Made by a program: the position numbers and the translations under genes. Below the pieces are notes generated by a model. That model did no database searches, was not told the origin of the DNA, and was given only the letters and a program-made list of their open reading frames with translations. Below, piece after piece: positions 6,836 through 12,050 of a stretch of DNA of 12,050 nt (position 1 is its first letter; each line of letters opens with the position of its first letter). This DNA is from Chloroflexota bacterium (GTDB lineage Bacteria; Chloroflexota; Anaerolineae; Aggregatilineales; UBA2796), in contig JAGHYP010000056.1 in NCBI GenBank assembly GCA_017743585.1, forward strand, positions 1 to 12,050, written 5' to 3'.

Positions 6836-7657
6836 TCACTCCCAACCTTTCATAATCTTGATGAGCGCTAGACGCGGATCGCGGATGCGATCGCCAAAGT
6901 CGAAGACGTCGCGCATTCGGTTGTAGATATCTTGTAGATGGCGCTGCACTGTGCGCTCTGCCAATGAGAGCAGCTGCGCGATCTGGGCGTCGCTGTAGTC
7001 ATCGTGCAGAGCCAGCACATTCGCCACGCGGCGCTGCGCATCGGTCAGACGAGAGAGCAACAGCTCCTTGCGATTGAGGCGTTTTGCCAAGTGGTCAATG
7101 ATATCTTGGCGCGTGAGCGACTCAAGCGTGGTCGGCGCGAAGCGCGAAGGCAGAAATGGCATCGGCGCGACCCGAACGTGGGCGCGCTCAGCAGGTGGTA
7201 TATGCCACAAGTTGCGCTGCATGATATCTGGCGGCGTCAGGACTGTCCAGACGGCGTCGTGTTCATCCAAGAGCAGCGAGGCGGCGTACACAGCGTAGAC
7301 GCTCATCGCTTTGCGTCCGCTTGCCACCATCAGGTGCACGCTGTAGTCTTTTTGCTTGTAGAGCAAGAGCGCGTCCAGCACGCCGTAGAAGTACGCTTCT
7401 GCCGCGCTTTCATCTTCGATATCCAAGAGCGCTGAGCCGTCCAGAGCGCGTATTTCGTGCAGATCGACGGGCAACTCGGGATAGGCGCGCGCGAGCTCAA
7501 GGCGCAGCTCTCGCAGCGGCTCAGCGATGCCAGAGTTGACAGGATCAGTGTGCAGCAAGCCGATCTGCGCGTAGGCGTACCTTGTGCGCAGGTTATCCAA
7601 AGCGACCGTGATAGCTTGCGGGCGTTGCCCGACAGTGGCGAGGTAAACGCAGCTCAT
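6836..7657 (-). CDS. CARF-like (NE0113/SSO2081-type) domain fused to LuxR-type HTH
   Basis: The protein has 273 residues in two parts. Residues 1-170 resemble the CRISPR-associated NE0113/SSO2081-type family, a CARF-fold group containing ring nucleases and cOA sensors. They carry LATVGQRPQAIT at 6-17 and VHLMVASGRKAMSVY at 107-121, where the family usually has GGRKTM. Residues 204-248 form a LuxR/GerE-type helix-turn-helix (LTDAQRRVANVLAL, then YSDAQIAQLLSLAERTVQRH). The expected role is a cOA-responsive DNA-binding regulator or a cOA-binding ring nuclease tethered to DNA. At the first motif the small polar residue usual in ring nucleases is replaced (GQRPQ rather than a GTSPQ-type sequence), so catalysis may be lost while binding remains; the lysine K116 is kept. 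The ATG at 7657 overlaps the preceding stop as ATGA, so it is coupled to the CARF-RelE gene. The domain calls are confident at family level. Ligand, operator and regulatory sign are unknown. Confidence 0.82.
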   Translation of the reverse strand: MSCVYLATVGQRPQAITVALDNLRTRYAYAQIGLLHTDPVNSGIAEPLRELRLELARAYPELPVDLHEIRALDGSALLDIEDESAAEAYFYGVLDALLLYKQKDYSVHLMVASGRKAMSVYAVYAASLLLDEHDAVWTVLTPPDIMQRNLWHIPPAERAHVRVAPMPFLPSRFAPTTLESLTRQDIIDHLAKRLNRKELLLSRLTDAQRRVANVLALHDDYSDAQIAQLLSLAERTVQRHLQDIYNRMRDVFDFGDRIRDPRLALIKIMKGWE

Positions 7658-8796
7658 AGATCGTCTTTCCCATAGAACTGGTTGAGCTGATCAGCAGCCC
7701 AAGCGAGCTGATCGGGCGTTGACGCATTGGTCAAGATTTCAAAGCGCGCGCCGAAATTGTTTCTATCTTGATAAGTGCCGATGAGCCTGTTTCCTGAGAC
7801 GTAGAAGGCTGTGCCCTTGATCGACCGCTGGCGGTCGTAAGGCACAGTGTGCGCCGTTTTGATCCATCCAACCTCAGCACACACCTTCTCAACAAACGCC
7901 TTGAAGCCGATCGGGTAATGGTGATCCCCAAAAGATGGCGGGCGCTTCTCGCTGGGCGCTACCTCCGCCAGCGCTGCACTTCTCGGAAAGCGCAGGCGGA
8001 ACCCTGTCAAGTAAATCTGACCAACTGCGCTCAGCTCGAAGAGCGTCTCGCTATCAACTTCAACTTCCTCGAGCAAGACGCGCAGCCGCTCATCCATCTC
8101 GGGCAATTCAGCGCTGCTGACTGCGGCGCCGCGCTCAAAAAAGGCGAGGACATCGGCGTTTTCGCCCAGCAGCGCATAGTCGAAGGCGATCGGCATCGGC
8201 GGAATGGCGATGATCTCAGGGAAGCGCTCGTGACGGTACATGACAGGAATTTCAAGCGCCTGACCGAACACAACAGCGATCGCAATCTGCGCTTTGTAAC
8301 CGCCCGTGGCATCAATTAAGACGTTGCTCCTATCGTAGCGCTTGACCAAGTTGCCAATCTCGCGCACAAGGTTGCGCAGCCCTAGCGCTCTGAAGCGCGC
8401 AGGCTCCCTATCCTGCAGGCCTGCAACAGTGTGATATTCAACAGTCTGGAGATTGGGCAAATCGCGATTAGTGCGCTCAATGAAGTAGCTCTCCAAGAGC
8501 TTGCCGACGTTCTGCCCCTCGTCTGTATCAGAGACCAGCAAGTGGATGTGGCGCAAGTCAATGCGCTGCCGCCTGACGATCTCAGCCACTGAGTTGATCT
8601 CTGCGCCGCAGATGCGCGCTGTTGGCTCAACGCTTGCCAGCACACGCGCCAACTGCCCCCAGTTTCTTTCATTCAGAAATCTTTTCAGCTTTTCGTGCAT
8701 CTCTTGAGAGACGCCGCTATCCTTTTCGCCTCTGTACTGACCGCTGATGTTCGTGATGATGCTGGTCCCTACTGTGCTGATCAAACAGTTGCGCAT
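7654..8796 (-). CDS. CARF-RelE-like cOA-activated effector (Cami1-type candidate)
   Basis: The protein has 380 residues from the ATG at 8796. The N-terminal half is a CARF domain of the APE2256/SSO1393-type family, with CLISTVGTS at 4-12 and NVLIDATGGYKAQIAIA at about 158-174, the two ligand-facing loops of that fold. These are followed by family-typical PVMYRHERFPEIIAIPPMPI. A connecting region runs over about 205-268. The last 110 residues look like a RelE/ParE-type toxin fold: helices around 292-309 (HHYPIGFKAFVEKVCAEV), then strands with basic residues (R322, R324, K327, R337, R345, R351) and Y342, and an ILTNAS strand before a final helix. The CARF-RelE architecture is that of Cami1, an mRNA interferase that acts at the ribosome when cOA binds. 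A strong AAGGAG site lies seven bases before the ATG, three bases after the csx15 stop. The CARF call is firm. The RelE call rests on pattern and known architecture, and residue-level catalysis is not proven. Confidence 0.78.
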   Translation of the reverse strand: MRNCLISTVGTSIITNISGQYRGEKDSGVSQEMHEKLKRFLNERNWGQLARVLASVEPTARICGAEINSVAEIVRRQRIDLRHIHLLVSDTDEGQNVGKLLESYFIERTNRDLPNLQTVEYHTVAGLQDREPARFRALGLRNLVREIGNLVKRYDRSNVLIDATGGYKAQIAIAVVFGQALEIPVMYRHERFPEIIAIPPMPIAFDYALLGENADVLAFFERGAAVSSAELPEMDERLRVLLEEVEVDSETLFELSAVGQIYLTGFRLRFPRSAALAEVAPSEKRPPSFGDHHYPIGFKAFVEKVCAEVGWIKTAHTVPYDRQRSIKGTAFYVSGNRLIGTYQDRNNFGARFEILTNASTPDQLAWAADQLNQFYGKDDL

Positions 8797-8799
8797 CAC

Positions 8800-9180
8800 T
8801 CATCTCCTTGTGCGCGCCTCGTTCCTCACTTGCTCTAGGTTGATGATCTCCGCCAGCTCAAAGACGCTGACGAGCGAATTCGCCACAGGACGCAAGCGAA
8901 TGATGGTCGGAAAACGACCGCTGCGTCCGTGCAGCTCTGCCAGAAGGATCGCCGCGATGAAATTCAGCGAGGGCAACACGATCAGCCATGCATCGGATTG
9001 CCATTGCTGCGCGCTGATGCCCAAGCTATCCACCAATTGTACCACTTGCGGCACGAATGGCTGTTCTACATCGAACTGGACGTGGACGTCTCGTATGCCA
9101 TCTATCTTGCTGCCGAGCTTTGCCTCGACTTGTGCAACCTGCTCAGCGGTCAAGGGATGTGAAAAGTTGATGATTTGCAT
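8800..9180 (-). CDS. csx15: CRISPR-associated protein Csx15
   Basis: This small protein of 126 residues matches remembered Csx15 sequences along its length: MQIINFSHPLT at the start, VHVQFDVEQPFVPQVVQLVD at 32-51, and the conserved block LPSLNFIAAILLAELHGR (69-86) leading to FPTIIRLRP. Csx15 occurs with type III loci. Recent work places it with Csx16 and Csx20 as a small protein acting on cOA, by binding or degradation, and this is cited from memory. The start is the ATG at 9180 with GAGAG five bases upstream. A longer frame from a TTG at 9225 would run through the leader hairpin and is not supported. It is the first gene of the operon, so it should be made at or above the level of everything downstream, which suits a buffer or off-switch for the second messenger. 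Confidence 0.88.
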   Translation of the reverse strand: MQIINFSHPLTAEQVAQVEAKLGSKIDGIRDVHVQFDVEQPFVPQVVQLVDSLGISAQQWQSDAWLIVLPSLNFIAAILLAELHGRSGRFPTIIRLRPVANSLVSVFELAEIINLEQVRNEARTRR

Positions 9181-9208
9181 GATGACTCTCGAAACGGATT
9201 GCGAGTTT

Positions 9209-9227
9209 GCTTGCAACGTGCGCAAGC
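9209..9227. promoter_or_regulatory. inverted repeat in the operon leader (candidate operator or hairpin)
   Basis: GCTTGC (9209-9214) and GCAAGC (9222-9227) form a perfect 6-bp inverted repeat around a 7-base centre. It lies just downstream of the predicted transcription start and before the csx15 ribosome binding site. It could be an operator for a dimeric HTH protein, such as the LuxR-HTH protein encoded two genes downstream, or a leader RNA hairpin. The arms are short, so chance occurrence is possible. Confidence 0.4.
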
Positions 9228-9235
9228 CGCCTTAG

Positions 9236-9244
9236 AGTATAGCA
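9236..9244 (-). promoter_or_regulatory. extended -10 promoter of the csx15-cmr operon
   Basis: On the minus strand TGCTATACT (9244-9236) is an extended -10 element, with TATACT matching five of six consensus bases and a TG one base upstream. No good -35 hexamer is present at 17-18 bases, which extended -10 promoters tolerate but which may also indicate dependence on an activator. Transcription would begin near 9229, about 50 bases before the csx15 ATG. This is the only convincing promoter seen ahead of the nine-gene operon. Confidence 0.6.
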
Positions 9245-9322
9245 CAAGGCGTTAATCGCGCATGTGTGCTAATACCCAAATGTTAGAGGGCGCTGGGCTT
9301 TGCGATCGTTTTGAGAAATGGC

Positions 9323-10546
9323 TCAGCGGTTGTAATTCCCGCCGAAGACGCTGACCATCAGCTCGGCGATGCGCTCGCGGTCAATAGTGAGCACCGTCTC
9401 GCCGCGCACGTTCACAGCGCGAACGTAGCGCTCGTCAATCGAGGCGCTGCGAATGCTCTGCAACGGCAAGTCCTTAGCGTACCAAGCTAGGCTGAGCACT
9501 TGCTCGAAGGTTAGGTCGGTGATGATGCCCTTGCTCAGCTCGTTCCACAGCGCAGGCGCCCGCAGGATCAGGCTGGGCAGGACGTCGCTGCGCAGCACCT
9601 GTTGGCGCACGGCGAAAATGATCTGCTGCTGGCGGCGCGTGCGGTCGAAGTCATCGCTCTGGTGGCGCGTGCGCGCGTATTTCAGCGCGAGTTCACCATT
9701 CATCACCTGCCTGCCAGCAGGGATGTAGAGCGGGTCGTAGCCGAACGCCATGTCAGGGTATTCGTTATCCACGATCTCGCTTGGCACATCTATAGTGATG
9801 CCGCCGATGGCGTCAATGAAGCCGATGACGGCTTCGAAGGATAGCACGACGTAGTGATCAATCGGAATGCCGAGGTTGTACTGAACGGTCTCAGCAGTGA
9901 GGCGGGCGCCGTAGCCGGGACGCTCCAGTTCGCCCAGCACGTAGGCTGAGTTGATCGGATAGAGCCCCTCAGGGCGATTCGGAATCGGCACGCGCAGGTC
10001 GCGCGGGATGCTCAACATGCCGACGCGCTGTGTGGCAGGATCGAGGCTGAGGACGATCAACATATCTGTGCGGAAGCCCGTGCCGCGCTCGCCGGGGCGC
10101 TTGTCTAGCCCCATCAGCAAGATGGTCAGGCGGCGCTTGCCGTCCCAAGCCTTCAAATTCAGCCCTTCGAGGTCTGCCATGCTGATCGGACGCGCAGTCG
10201 CCTGAGGATCGGGCGTGCTGTCGCGCGGCGCGGCGGTAGCCAGCGCAACGGCAGCGCGACTCGGCGCGCTGTTGCTGGCGGAGAGCATGAACATGGCAGC
10301 CGTGGCAAGCACGCCGATCACGGCGAAGCCGATCACAAGCCATGTCCAGTCAGGGCGGGGCAGGTGACGGTCGGCTCGGCGGCGCACTACGCGTTGCCGC
10401 GCGCGCCCGATATGCGAGGTGGCAGGTCTGGCGGGCAGTTCGGCGCCGAGCGCAGGATTGTACCAGTGACGGCGCAGCTTGGCAGTCGGTTTGCGTTTGG
10501 ACAAGCTCAAGGTCTCACCCGTCGGCAGCACACTGATGCGCGGCAA
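9323..10546 (-). CDS. LytR-CpsA-Psr (LCP) family cell-envelope protein
   Basis: LCP proteins transfer undecaprenyl-linked glycopolymers onto the cell wall or other acceptors outside the membrane. The protein has about 407 residues. It has a basic cytoplasmic N terminus of about 67 residues, one membrane helix at 68-88 (WTWLVIGFAVIGVLATAAMF), a proline/alanine linker and an extracellular LCP domain from about 138. LCP hallmarks are ILLMGLDKRPGE, FRTDMLIVLSLDP (158-170), GMLSIPRDLRVPIP (176-189), FIDAIGGITIDVP and ALKYARTRHQSDDFDRTRRQQ (287-307), with the Arg and Asp residues that bind the pyrophosphate substrate and its metal. The start is uncertain: the longest frame opens at a TTG (10546), with a GTG at 10531 and TTG codons at 10510 and 10504 also possible. 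None has a clear ribosome binding site. No terminator is evident between its stop and the csx15 promoter, so read-through into the CRISPR operon is conceivable. Confidence 0.92.
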   Translation of the reverse strand: MPRISVLPTGETLSLSKRKPTAKLRRHWYNPALGAELPARPATSHIGRARQRVVRRRADRHLPRPDWTWLVIGFAVIGVLATAAMFMLSASNSAPSRAAVALATAAPRDSTPDPQATARPISMADLEGLNLKAWDGKRRLTILLMGLDKRPGERGTGFRTDMLIVLSLDPATQRVGMLSIPRDLRVPIPNRPEGLYPINSAYVLGELERPGYGARLTAETVQYNLGIPIDHYVVLSFEAVIGFIDAIGGITIDVPSEIVDNEYPDMAFGYDPLYIPAGRQVMNGELALKYARTRHQSDDFDRTRRQQQIIFAVRQQVLRSDVLPSLILRAPALWNELSKGIITDLTFEQVLSLAWYAKDLPLQSIRSASIDERYVRAVNVRGETVLTIDRERIAELMVSVFGGNYNR

Positions 10547-10585
10547 GTGTAGCGCACTTTATCAGAAAATTCCCAATTCAGGCGA

Positions 10586-10599
10586 TTGTCAGTTGACAA
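10586..10599. repeat. 14-bp palindrome overlapping the tRNA promoter -35 box
   Basis: TTGTCA-GT-TGACAA is a perfect 6+2+6 palindrome. Its right half supplies most of the TTGACA hexamer of the tRNA-Cys promoter. It lies between the divergently oriented LCP gene and the tRNA gene, so it could be a protein-binding site affecting either. It may also be a by-product of the TTGACA sequence. Confidence 0.4.
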
Positions 10600-10621
10600 A
10601 TTTTCGCACCTCATGTACCAT
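10593..10621 (+). promoter_or_regulatory. sigma70-type promoter of the tRNA-Cys gene
   Basis: A perfect TTGACA (-35, 10593-10598) is followed after exactly 17 bases by TACCAT (-10, 10616-10621, four of six consensus). Transcription would begin around 10628, about 18 bases before the mature tRNA 5' end. Position and spacing fit a stable-RNA promoter. Confidence 0.75.
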
Positions 10622-10646
10622 TGGCCTTGCACAATTGACCGCATAC

Positions 10647-10717
10647 GGCGTCGTAGCCAAGTGGCAAGGCAGAGGTCTGCAAAACCTTCACCGTGGGTTC
10701 GATTCCCACCGACGCCT
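10647..10717 (+). tRNA. trnC: tRNA-Cys (anticodon GCA)
   Basis: A full cloverleaf can be folded by eye. The acceptor stem GGCGTCG (10647-10653) pairs perfectly with CGACGCC (10710-10716). The D arm is GCC/GGC. The anticodon stem GAGGT/ACCTT encloses the loop CTGCAAA with anticodon GCA at 10679-10681. The variable region is four bases. The T stem GTGGG/CCCAC carries the TTCGATT loop. The discriminator base is T (U73), the identity base of tRNA-Cys. CCA is not encoded and must be added after transcription. The gene has its own promoter and terminator and is therefore a single-gene unit. Confidence 0.97.
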
Positions 10718-10724
10718 TAGGCGG

Positions 10725-10750
10725 AATGCACCCGCGCAGGGTGCATTTTT
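10725..10750 (+). terminator. rho-independent terminator after tRNA-Cys
   Basis: A perfect 9-bp stem, AATGCACCC (10725-10733) with GGGTGCATT (10739-10747), and a 5-base loop GCGCA are followed by a T run through 10750. It starts eight bases after the tRNA. On the other strand the same hairpin lies directly after the ccmB stop codon but has no good T tail there, so it may act only partially for that convergent gene. Confidence 0.92.
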
Positions 10751-11430
10751 CATTCCTCAAGCACGTAATCGAACAGCAGGTACGCTAGCGTCAGGAAGGC
10801 GGCATCCACAGAGGCTAACAGCAACGGATAGGGGATCCACTCGCTGAGCGGCTGATCGTCCAGCACGCCGTGCGCTGCGTTGACCGCTGCTGTGATGATC
10901 GGCAGCGCCACGGGCAGCACCAAAATCGGCAGCGTCGTCTCGCGCGAGCGAGCGTAGATCGCCATGCTGCCTAGCAACGTGCCGATCGCTGCGAAGCCGA
11001 GCGTGCCGAGCAACGCGATCAGCAACCAGCCGAGGCGCAGCAAGTTGACGTTGAACACAATGCTCAGCGCCGCGGTCACCACAAGCGCTACGATCAGCGT
11101 GAAGAGCCATGCCACTGCCAATTTGCCGAAGTAGAGCGCGGCGCGCGGCACAGGCGCCAGCATCAGACCGTCAAGCGTGCCGCGATCGTGCTCGGCGGCA
11201 AGGTTGCGTCCGATGCCGAGTGTGCCTGCGAAGGCGACCGTCACCCAGAGCGCGGCGGGCAAAGTCGCGCGGCGCGCCTCAGGACGGCTCTCGAGCGTGT
11301 AGTAGAAGATCATCACGGTCAGCAGCGCGAATAAGCCCATTGCGCTGATCAGCAGGCGACTGCGGAACTCAGCGCGCAAATCTTTGCGCGCGATGGCGAG
11401 GACGGCGCGTAGGAAGTGCGTGCGGCGCAT
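10750..11430 (-). CDS. ccmB: CcmB-family heme exporter permease of cytochrome c maturation
   Basis: CcmB is the membrane subunit that works with CcmA in system I cytochrome c maturation. The 226-residue length is normal for the family. Six hydrophobic segments are visible at about 26-44, 57-75, 100-126, 132-157, 166-187 and 201-221. The conserved cytoplasmic stretch AEHDRGTLDGLMLAPVPR (79-96) after the second segment is a recognisable CcmB signature. The ATG at 11430 lies three bases after the ccmA stop, so the two are cotranscribed. The stop lies at the edge of the tRNA terminator hairpin. Confidence 0.9.
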   Translation of the reverse strand: MRRTHFLRAVLAIARKDLRAEFRSRLLISAMGLFALLTVMIFYYTLESRPEARRATLPAALWVTVAFAGTLGIGRNLAAEHDRGTLDGLMLAPVPRAALYFGKLAVAWLFTLIVALVVTAALSIVFNVNLLRLGWLLIALLGTLGFAAIGTLLGSMAIYARSRETTLPILVLPVALPIITAAVNAAHGVLDDQPLSEWIPYPLLLASVDAAFLTLAYLLFDYVLEE

Positions 11431-11433
11431 GGT

Positions 11434-12050
11434 TCAATTTGGCGTCAACGCATTGAAGGCGGCGATCAACGTCTCGGCGTCGCTGATGGGCAGATCGGCT
11501 GCCAATCTGCCATTGGCGAGGATCAGGGCGCGCTGGCAGAGCGCCGCAGCGCGCGCAAGATCGTGCAGCGCAGCGATGATGGTGCGTCCCTGCGCGTGCC
11601 ACTCGGCGATCAGCGCGTCCAGCAGGGCGCTGCCTTGCGCATCCAAGCCTGTGTATGGCTCATCTAAGAGCAAGATGGGGGGGGCGTGCAAGACCGCGCG
11701 CGCCAGCGCAAGGCGCTGCTGCATGCCGCGCGAGAACGTGCGCACGCGATCATCGGCGCGTTTCGCCAAGCCGACTCGCGCCAGCGCTTCGCGGATGCGC
11801 ATCTGAACGGCGCGCTTGCCGATCTCGCGCGGCAAGTTGTAGAGCTCAGCGTAGAGCTGTAGGTTCTCAACGGCGCTCAGATCGTCGTAGAGCAGCGGCA
11901 AGTGCGTCACCACGCCGAGCTGCCCGCGAACGGCAAGCGCCTCTTCAGGCAATCGCCAGCCGCCGATCAAAACGACGCCACTGCTCGGTCGGCTGAGCGC
12001 GGCGAGGATGCGCAGCAGCGTCGTCTTGCCGCTGCCATTGGCGCCAAGCA
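11434..12050 (-). CDS. ccmA: CcmA-like ABC transporter ATP-binding subunit (5' end outside window)
   Basis: About 204 residues of an ABC ATPase are present; the N terminus lies beyond the right edge. Within the window are Walker A (LGANGSGKTTLLR, at the edge), the Q-loop region around GQLGVVTHLPLLYDDLSAVENL, the signature motif as FSRGMQQRLALARA, Walker B ILLLDEPYTGLD and the H-loop AALHD. The signature has FSRGM rather than LSGGQ, as in many CcmA proteins. Pairing with ccmB immediately downstream supports the cytochrome c maturation role over a generic export ATPase. No start can be given. Confidence 0.88.
   Translation of the reverse strand, partial: LGANGSGKTTLLRILAALSRPSSGVVLIGGWRLPEEALAVRGQLGVVTHLPLLYDDLSAVENLQLYAELYNLPREIGKRAVQMRIREALARVGLAKRADDRVRTFSRGMQQRLALARAVLHAPPILLLDEPYTGLDAQGSALLDALIAEWHAQGRTIIAALHDLARAAALCQRALILANGRLAADLPISDAETLIAAFNALTPN

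Noticed and set aside
6243..6926. A 227-residue plus-strand open frame opposite cmr1
   Set aside because: It is antisense to a firmly identified Cmr1 gene and the peptide has low complexity with no family features.
9181..9225. Longer csx15 start at a TTG (9225)
   Set aside because: It would begin within the leader inverted repeat almost at the predicted transcription start, and Csx15 proteins begin at the MQIINFSH-type sequence.
1..12050. CRISPR array
   Set aside because: No direct repeats of 25-40 bases with regular spacers were seen on reading the window. The only clear tandem repeat is the coding duplication at 2823-2864.
1..12050. Insertion sequences, integrase or att sites at the tRNA-Cys gene
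   Set aside because: No transposase or integrase frame is present and the 3' end of the tRNA is not repeated elsewhere in the window, so island insertion at this tRNA is not supported.

Overview
The window carries one long minus-strand operon for a type III-B (Cmr) CRISPR effector complex, headed by three small genes that look like its cyclic-oligoadenylate (cOA) signalling module. Housekeeping genes flank it on both sides. The base composition is moderately GC-rich. The combination of a Csx15-type Cmr locus, CcmA/CcmB, a LytR-CpsA-Psr protein and a LutA-type oxidoreductase fits a Chloroflexota-like bacterium, possibly thermophilic. That assignment rests on protein flavour, not on a marker gene, and is tentative.

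Layout from left to right. Positions 1-143 may hold the start of a gene running off the left edge. A LutA-like CCG-domain (Fe-S) oxidoreductase occupies 144-923 (-), with its own likely promoter. A rho-independent terminator at 985-1015 closes the CRISPR operon. Read in transcription order from 9180 down to 1023, the operon is csx15, a CARF-RelE-like effector, a CARF-like/LuxR-HTH protein, cmr1, cmr2 (cas10), cmr3, cmr4, cmr5 and cmr6. Gaps between these genes are 0-26 bases or small overlaps. A good extended -10 element at 9236-9244 and a leader inverted repeat at 9209-9227 precede the operon. A LytR-CpsA-Psr membrane protein follows at 9323-10546 (-). Then come a plus-strand tRNA-Cys with a textbook sigma70-type promoter and a strong terminator, and finally ccmB and the 3' part of ccmA (both -).

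How the CRISPR genes should work together. Cmr1 and Cmr3-6 form the crRNA-guided RNA-binding scaffold, and Cmr4 keeps its RNase aspartate (D26). Cmr2 keeps both palm motifs (DGD and GGDD) but has no N-terminal HD nuclease. Target recognition is therefore expected to be read out mainly as cOA synthesis. The three leading genes are plausible receivers: a ribosome-dependent mRNA interferase of the Cami1 type, a CARF-like protein joined to a LuxR-type DNA-binding domain, and Csx15, a small cOA-pathway protein. No CRISPR array, cas1/cas2 or cas6 is present here, so crRNA must come from another locus.

The most interesting item is the CARF-like/LuxR-HTH fusion. It would link the second messenger to transcription in the same operon that encodes the messenger synthase.
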